Part shown: one piece after another, positions 33,976 through 38,987 of the stretch | Position numbering within the stretch: the stretch's first letter is position 1 | Layout: each line of letters opens with the position of its first letter | Assembly (NCBI GenBank): GCA_902523885.1 | Contig: CABZAV010000006.1 | Span: forward strand, 1 to 38,987 | Reading direction: 5' to 3' | Length of the DNA stretch: 38,987 nucleotides | From: an uncultured SAR86 cluster bacterium | Lineage (GTDB): Bacteria; Pseudomonadota; Gammaproteobacteria; Magnimaribacterales; AG-339-G14 | The notes under the pieces: generated by a model | The model's database searches: none | The model's input: the letters and a program-made list of their open reading frames with translations, nothing else | What the model was told of the DNA's origin: nothing | Program-made: the position numbers and the translations under genes

Positions 33976-33981
33976 ATTATA
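33976..33981 (-). promoter_or_regulatory. Proposed -10 box of the nudL-to-nitroreductase operon
   Basis: A perfect TATAAT on the minus strand lies about 22 bases before the ATG at 33954, with only a weak -35 (TATTAA-like) 17 bases further up. It supports the shorter nudL start. Confidence 0.5.
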
Positions 33982-34013
33982 CTTCTGATTCTTTTTAATT
34001 AATAAAATTTATC

Positions 34014-34553
34014 TTGAATTATTGTTCTATTTGCTCAGGAAAAGTTATTCTCAAAGTCCCTGAAGGTGATAATAGAGAAAGATATGTCTGTACTAATTGT
34101 GGAGCGATTCACTATTCAAATCCAAATGTAGTTGTGGGTACTTTGCCTACTTTTGAAGATAAAATTCTTCTTTGTAAAAGAGCTATAGAGCCCAGAGTAG
34201 GTTTGTGGACAGTGCCTGCAGGTTTTTTAGAAAATGGAGAATCATTGCTTGAAGGAGCTTGGAGAGAAACAAAAGAAGAAACTCAAGCAGAGGTAGACAT
34301 GAGAGACATATTTACGATATTTAACATTCCTCAGATAAATCAAATTTATGTTATTTACCTTGCTGATATTGAAGATAACTCTTTCGGACCCACATCTGAA
34401 AGTTTAGATGTAAAACTATTTTCTTATGATGAGATTCCTTGGGAAGAGCTTGCTTTTCCATTCGTACCAAAAACTATTAAATATTATTACCAATGTCTAG
34501 AAAAAAAATCTTTCAATCTTCATGTTGAAGATATAGTAAGAAAAAAGAGTTAA
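34014..34553 (+). CDS. Zinc-ribbon Nudix hydrolase
   Basis: A 179-residue protein with an N-terminal zinc ribbon (CSIC at residues 4-7 and CTNC about 20 residues later) and a Nudix box GFLENGESLLEGAW followed by RETKEE. This layout resembles NudC and ADP-ribose pyrophosphatases, but the NudC SQPWPFPxS motif is missing, so the substrate is open. The start codon is TTG at 34014. An in-frame stop lies 16 bases upstream and the zinc ribbon begins at once, so no other start fits. It ends convergently into purL with stops sharing TTAA. Confidence 0.9.
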   Translation: MNYCSICSGKVILKVPEGDNRERYVCTNCGAIHYSNPNVVVGTLPTFEDKILLCKRAIEPRVGLWTVPAGFLENGESLLEGAWRETKEETQAEVDMRDIFTIFNIPQINQIYVIYLADIEDNSFGPTSESLDVKLFSYDEIPWEELAFPFVPKTIKYYYQCLEKKSFNLHVEDIVRKKS

Positions 34554-37500
34554 TCAACAAATTGTCTGGCATTTAAGAACATTTCAAACCAAGGACTAAA
34601 GCCAGAATCCTCGTTATTTGTCCATGAAAGTTGCCTATTTAAAAAAGCTCTTTCGGGATGTGGCATAAGAATAGTTGCTCTTCCATCATTGGAGCAAACT
34701 GAAGAAATCCCTTCAGTTGTACCATTTGGATTAGAAGGATAACTGGTGGTGATTTCACCTTTTGAGTCAACATATTGCAGAGGAATTTGATTATTTGAAA
34801 TTAATTTTCTTAAATTAGATGGATTGGGAAATTCCATTCTTCCTTCGCCATGCGCTACTGGAACAATTAGTTGAGAATCTTTCATATTTTGGAAAAATAT
34901 AGATTTTGAGTCATTAACTTTTAATTGAACTAATCTAGCTTCAAATTGATTTGAAAGATTTTTTTTTAAACTAGGCCATTCTTCTGCACCAGGAATTATT
35001 TCCTTTAGTTCAGACAAGACCTGACATCCATTGCATACTCCAAGAGAAAAAGTATCAGATCGTTTGAAGAAATTTTCAAAATTGTCCCTTAGTTCATTAT
35101 TCATTAAGATTGAATTTGCCCAACCTCTGCCTGCTCCAAGAACGTCTCCATAAGAAAAACCCCCGGGAAAACCTAAGCCTTTAAAATCATCTAACCTAAA
35201 AATTTTATTTTTTAAATCGGTCATATGAACATCAAAAACCTTAAATCCAGCTTTTGTAAAAGCAGCTGACATTTCAGTTTGCCCATTAATTCCCTGATCT
35301 CTTATAACAGCTATTTTTGGCTTACCAGAAAAGACTTTTTTAAAGTTTGAACTTTTGAAATGAGTTTTTTGATTTAATTTATTTTTTTCTCTTTCAATAA
35401 AAGATTTTGATTCATCTAAAGCAGATATTGGATTATCTCTCAAAGATTTAATTTTTGTTGATACATGTGTCCAATTTAAAATTAATGTTTCTAAATTGAT
35501 AGTTTCATTAAATTCGCTTGAGGAAATAGTCAAACCATTATTTTCATTTGTATTCCCAAGAATAGTTAACATTTCTTCTGCTCTGATAGCTTTCATAAAA
35601 ACTTCTATTTCATTTAAGGTTTCTTTAGAAACCTGTATAACGAACCCTAGCTCTTCTGAAAATAAAAAATGCTGCAGATCTTTTTTTGATAACTCTGTTT
35701 TTAGATCAAAGCCACTGTTACCAGAAATTATCATTTCTGCTAAGCAAGCAATGAGGCCTCCATCAGAAATATCATGGTAAGAGAATATTTTTCTGTCTTT
35801 TATTAATTTTGCAACAAAATTAAAAATCTTGGGAAATTCTTCAATTGCATCCATATCAGGAACTTCTCCTAAATCCTTTTTAAGAGTCTCAGATAAAATT
35901 GAACCACCTAATCTATAATTTTTTGAATTGAAATTAATTCTCAAGACAACTAAATCTGAATTTTGGTTTAAATCAGGAGTGATGCTTTTGGTAACATCTG
36001 GGATTGGTGAAAACGCAGAAACTACCAGAGATTGTGGAGAAGTATTTTTCTTATTGTCCCAAGCAGTTTCCATTGATAAAGAATCTTTTCCCACTGGAAT
36101 TGTTAGGTTCCATTTATTGCAAAGATCTTTAGAAATCGATTTAACAGTCTCATACAAATCATAATCATTAGAATCATTATTCGGCGAGGCCATCCAATTA
36201 GCAGATAATTTTATTTTAGATATCTCTTCAACTCCCGAGGAGAGGATGTTTGTCAAAGCTTCAGTTATAGCAACCCTTCCTGAAGCCGGAGCGTCAATAA
36301 TAGCTATTGGAGATCTCTCTCCTATAGACATTGCTTCGCCTTCAATAGAATCAAAATGAGACATTGTAATTCCATTGTCTGCTACTGGAACTTGATATGG
36401 CCCCACCATTTGATCGCGATACGTCAGACCTCCAACATTTCTGTCTCCAATAGTAATCAAAAAGTTTTTACTCCCTACAGTGGGATGTCTCAAAACATCT
36501 AAAATAGATTTTTTTATATTTAAATCAAAATTAATATTGTCGGGTTTGTTTCTAGAAAAGTCCTTTAGATTTCTTTTTAATTGCTCTTTGGCTCCAAAAA
36601 TAAAATCCATATCGAGATCGATAGAATTTTCATTTAAGTTTTTATCTATTAGTTTGAGTTTTTTTTGTTTAGTAAAATCTCCAACTATTGAAAAAGGACA
36701 ATTTTCTCTCATACAGATAATTTGAAATTTTTCTATATCATCTTTTTCTATAGCTAACACATACCTCTCTTGAGATTCATTGCACCAAATTTCTAATGAA
36801 CTCATAGATTTATCTACTATTGGTATTTTATTTAAATCTATAACAGCCCCTAAATCACAATCTTTTGCTAACTCCGGAATAGCGTTTGACAGACCTCCTG
36901 CGCCTACATCATGAATAAATGCAATTGGATTACTTTTATCAAGCTGCCAACATTGATCTATAACTTCTTGGCATCTTCTTTGCATTTCAGGATTTGATCT
37001 TTGAACTGACGCAAAATCTAAATCTTCGCTAGATTTACCAGATTCAACTGAAGATGCTGAGCCCCCTCCTAATCCAATAAGGTAACCCGGTCCTCCTAAA
37101 ACAACTATTTTTGCTGAACTAGATACTTTTGCCTTGTTGGTATGCATAGGCTTAATATTTCCGAGACCTCCTGCCAACATGATAGGTTTATGAAAACCAA
37201 AATATGAATTTTCAGTTCTGTATTCATAAGATCTGAAATAACCCAGAATGTTTGGTCTTCCAAATTCATTATTAAAAGAAGCAGCTCCTATTGGTCCTTT
37301 AATCATAATTTCTAAAGGCCCTGCTATTCTGCTAGGTTTATCCTCTTCCCCTTCCCAATCTTCATTTTCATTTGGTATTCTTAAATAAGAAACAGAAAAT
37401 CCGCATAATCCAGCTTTGGGTTTAGCTCCCCTTCCAGTTGCTCCTTCATCTCTAATTTCTCCTCCAGAACCAGTCGCAGCTCCGGAAAAAGGGGATATAG

Positions 37501-38419
37501 CAGTTGGATGGTTATGAGTTTCTACTTTTATACAAAAGTTATTTTTTTCATCAATGGACTTATATTCTTTAGTAACAGGATCTGGATAAAATCTTTTTTT
37601 ACCCTGACCAGAGATAATGGCAGCATTATCACTATAAGCAGACAAAACATCCATTGAATAATTTTTATAAGTACCTTTTATCATGTCAAAAAGACTATCT
37701 TTTTTATCTTTCCCATTCGAAGTCCATGTCGAGTTAAATATTTTATGACGACAGTGTTCTGAATTTATTTGAGAAAACATCATCAATTCAGTATCTGAAG
37801 CTTCTTTATTTGAAAGCTCATAACCTTTGGTTAAATAATTTATTTCGTATTCATTTAAAGCTAAGCTCATTGAAGAATTCAAAGTATTTAAATTTTTTTC
37901 ATTTTTATTAATTTTTATAAATTTAGTTTTCTTTTTTTCTAAGTCAGAAAATAATTCTCTTAAAAACTTAAAATCTGTAAAAAAAGATTCAGTCAGCGGG
38001 TCAAAAAGGGTTTTTTTTAAATTCGTTTTATTTATGAGTTCATTCGAAAATTTTATAGCTTTTAATTTTTCAATTTTAATAACTTCAGTTAAACCACAGC
38101 TATCAAAAATATTTAAAGTTTTAGTTGCCCAAGGAGATTGCACTCCCTTTCTTGGAGATGAGAAATAAAATCCTTTCAATTCATATTTTTTTAAATCGAC
38201 CTCTGCTTGAAGCAACTTAAAAATTTGCGCCTTTTTTTCTTCGGGTAGTCTTATCCATTCTATTGACAACTCTAGAAGATAAAAATCTTTAATTTCTTTT
38301 AGTTTATTATTGGATGTCTTTTCTATTTCTTTAGAAAGATTCTTTAATTCAAAATCAGTTAATGTTTCTTGCCCTAAAAGACCAATTAAATAAGGATTAA
38401 TATGATAAATATCTAACAT
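34550..38419 (-). CDS. purL: Phosphoribosylformylglycinamidine synthase PurL
   Basis: A 1289-residue single-chain FGAM synthase, the fourth purine step: FGAR, glutamine and ATP give FGAM. The order is an N-terminal PurS-like domain, a linker, two AIRS-like domains and a C-terminal glutaminase. Visible features are HCRHKIFNSTW, VETHNHPTAISPFSGAATG, the glutaminase cysteine in GVCNGCQVL (near residue 1140) and HPERAF near the end. Length and fusion are the gammaproteobacterial form. No frameshift is seen. It is the last gene before the uvrB end, separated by 49 bases. Confidence 0.98.
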   Translation of the reverse strand: MLDIYHINPYLIGLLGQETLTDFELKNLSKEIEKTSNNKLKEIKDFYLLELSIEWIRLPEEKKAQIFKLLQAEVDLKKYELKGFYFSSPRKGVQSPWATKTLNIFDSCGLTEVIKIEKLKAIKFSNELINKTNLKKTLFDPLTESFFTDFKFLRELFSDLEKKKTKFIKINKNEKNLNTLNSSMSLALNEYEINYLTKGYELSNKEASDTELMMFSQINSEHCRHKIFNSTWTSNGKDKKDSLFDMIKGTYKNYSMDVLSAYSDNAAIISGQGKKRFYPDPVTKEYKSIDEKNNFCIKVETHNHPTAISPFSGAATGSGGEIRDEGATGRGAKPKAGLCGFSVSYLRIPNENEDWEGEEDKPSRIAGPLEIMIKGPIGAASFNNEFGRPNILGYFRSYEYRTENSYFGFHKPIMLAGGLGNIKPMHTNKAKVSSSAKIVVLGGPGYLIGLGGGSASSVESGKSSEDLDFASVQRSNPEMQRRCQEVIDQCWQLDKSNPIAFIHDVGAGGLSNAIPELAKDCDLGAVIDLNKIPIVDKSMSSLEIWCNESQERYVLAIEKDDIEKFQIICMRENCPFSIVGDFTKQKKLKLIDKNLNENSIDLDMDFIFGAKEQLKRNLKDFSRNKPDNINFDLNIKKSILDVLRHPTVGSKNFLITIGDRNVGGLTYRDQMVGPYQVPVADNGITMSHFDSIEGEAMSIGERSPIAIIDAPASGRVAITEALTNILSSGVEEISKIKLSANWMASPNNDSNDYDLYETVKSISKDLCNKWNLTIPVGKDSLSMETAWDNKKNTSPQSLVVSAFSPIPDVTKSITPDLNQNSDLVVLRINFNSKNYRLGGSILSETLKKDLGEVPDMDAIEEFPKIFNFVAKLIKDRKIFSYHDISDGGLIACLAEMIISGNSGFDLKTELSKKDLQHFLFSEELGFVIQVSKETLNEIEVFMKAIRAEEMLTILGNTNENNGLTISSSEFNETINLETLILNWTHVSTKIKSLRDNPISALDESKSFIEREKNKLNQKTHFKSSNFKKVFSGKPKIAVIRDQGINGQTEMSAAFTKAGFKVFDVHMTDLKNKIFRLDDFKGLGFPGGFSYGDVLGAGRGWANSILMNNELRDNFENFFKRSDTFSLGVCNGCQVLSELKEIIPGAEEWPSLKKNLSNQFEARLVQLKVNDSKSIFFQNMKDSQLIVPVAHGEGRMEFPNPSNLRKLISNNQIPLQYVDSKGEITTSYPSNPNGTTEGISSVCSNDGRATILMPHPERAFLNRQLSWTNNEDSGFSPWFEMFLNARQFVD

Positions 38420-38468
38420 TTAAATTAGAAAAAACAATTATAACTGAGTTGCAAACTTAATTTAAATT

Positions 38469-38987
38469 TTAGGCAGCAAATAATCTATTTTTAAGTTCGG
38501 AAATCTTATCTCTCATATTAGCGGCTTCTTCAAATTCTAATTTATTAGCATGCTCAATCATTAATTTTTCTAATGAATCAATTTGTTTAGCCAACTCTTT
38601 AGGAGATAAATAATCTTCCTTAATTTTTTTATCCATTTCGGAAATAAATTGTTTTTTGGTGAAGTTTTTAGAACCTTCCATGACATCTGAAACTGGTTTA
38701 ATTATTCCCGTCGGAATAATTTTATTTTTTTTATTGAATTCGAGTTGGATTTTTCTTCTTTTTTTGGTTGTTTTGATTGCTCTTTCTATTGATCCTGTTT
38801 CTTTATCAGCATATAAAATAGCATGTCCATTGATATGTCTTGCAGCCCTTCCTATAGTTTGAATAATTGAAGTTTCAGATCTTAAAAACCCTTCTTTATC
38901 CGCATCAAGAATTGCGACAAGAGAGACTTCTGGAAGATCTAGACCTTCTCTTAATAAATTAATACCTACTAATACATCAAAATTACC
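38469..38987 (-). CDS. uvrB: Excinuclease ABC subunit UvrB, C-terminal part (runs off window)
   Basis: This is the last 172 codons of UvrB, the damage-verifying helicase-like subunit of nucleotide excision repair. The frame is open from the right edge to the stop at 38469. Helicase motifs V and VI read [14 protein letters not shown] and [14 protein letters not shown]. The C-terminal UVR domain, which binds UvrC, contains [13 protein letters not shown] shorter start at 38681 would make a 70-residue protein, but it is only the tail of this longer frame. Confidence 0.97.
   Translation of the reverse strand, partial: GNFDVLVGINLLREGLDLPEVSLVAILDADKEGFLRSETSIIQTIGRAARHINGHAILYADKETGSIERAIKTTKKRRKIQLEFNKKNKIIPTGIIKPVSDVMEGSKNFTKKQFISEMDKKIKEDYLSPKELAKQIDSLEKLMIEHANKLEFEEAANMRDKISELKNRLFAA

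Noticed and set aside
38420-38468. TTTAAATT/AATTTAAA inverted repeat between uvrB and purL as a terminator
   Set aside because: A+T-only stem with a loop of about 30 bases and no T tract; such repeats are expected by chance at this composition.
38469-38681. A separate 70-residue protein with a UVR-like domain
   Set aside because: The frame continues upstream through helicase motifs V and VI to the window edge, so it is the C-terminus of UvrB.
1-38987. CRISPR arrays, insertion sequences, prophage or defence islands
   Set aside because: No regularly spaced repeats, transposase, integrase or phage structural genes were found; both tRNA genes lack neighbouring integrases.

Overview
The window is AT-rich, densely packed chromosomal DNA from a free-living Gram-negative bacterium. 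I infer a gammaproteobacterium with a streamlined, probably marine (SAR86-like) genome. The reasons are a contiguous ccmABCDEFGHI cytochrome c maturation cluster, a single-chain PurL of about 1290 residues with a fused glutaminase domain (the gamma/betaproteobacterial form), strong A+T bias, many 4-8 nt gene overlaps and very short spacers. The clade name is inference; nothing here proves it. No phage, transposon, CRISPR array or plasmid function was seen. No stretch over 300 bases lacks a gene. The longest is the 155-base divergent spacer 12113-12267, which is full of regulatory elements.

Layout. 1-885: the N-terminal part of SMC, running off the left edge. 923-6828 (minus): a complete System I cytochrome c maturation cluster, including a 46-residue CcmD at 4684-4824 and a short TPR-only CcmI. 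6906-7445 (plus): hisI and tRNA-Arg(CCU). 7463-10744 (minus): a methyltransferase, a lipoprotein metallo-beta-lactamase-fold hydrolase, a small secreted protein and an HSL-type esterase. 10808-12226 (minus): metY with a SAM-II riboswitch and an attenuator terminator in its leader. 12268-16121 (plus): an operon of a crotonase, an unusual acyl-CoA carboxyltransferase and an aldehyde dehydrogenase. 16118-23439: a membrane-anchored RNase Z-like hydrolase, a Wzi-like outer-membrane barrel, and an RND efflux pair with a divergent TetR regulator. 23463-26770 (minus): a small unknown protein, a class III aminotransferase, tRNA-Ser(GCU) and a GMC oxidoreductase. 26847-27791 (plus): an alpha/beta hydrolase with a predicted leaderless GTG start. 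27788-33954 (minus): a six-gene run of nudL, gamma-carbonic anhydrase, dienelactone hydrolase, alaS, lysC and a YdjA-type nitroreductase. 34014-38987: a zinc-ribbon Nudix hydrolase, purL and the C-terminal part of uvrB.

The clearest functional modules are heme delivery to c-type cytochromes (ccm), SAM-regulated methionine/homocysteine synthesis (metY), an acyl-CoA/aldehyde oxidation operon, and TetR-controlled efflux. The best candidates for a second look are the SAM-II leader, where a terminator arm can pair with the aptamer 3' strand; the 43-bp dyad carrying two antiparallel promoters at the efflux locus; the orphan carboxyltransferase whose two expected Gly-Gly motifs are altered; and the very short or absent mRNA leaders. 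I found no convincing wholly new multi-gene system.
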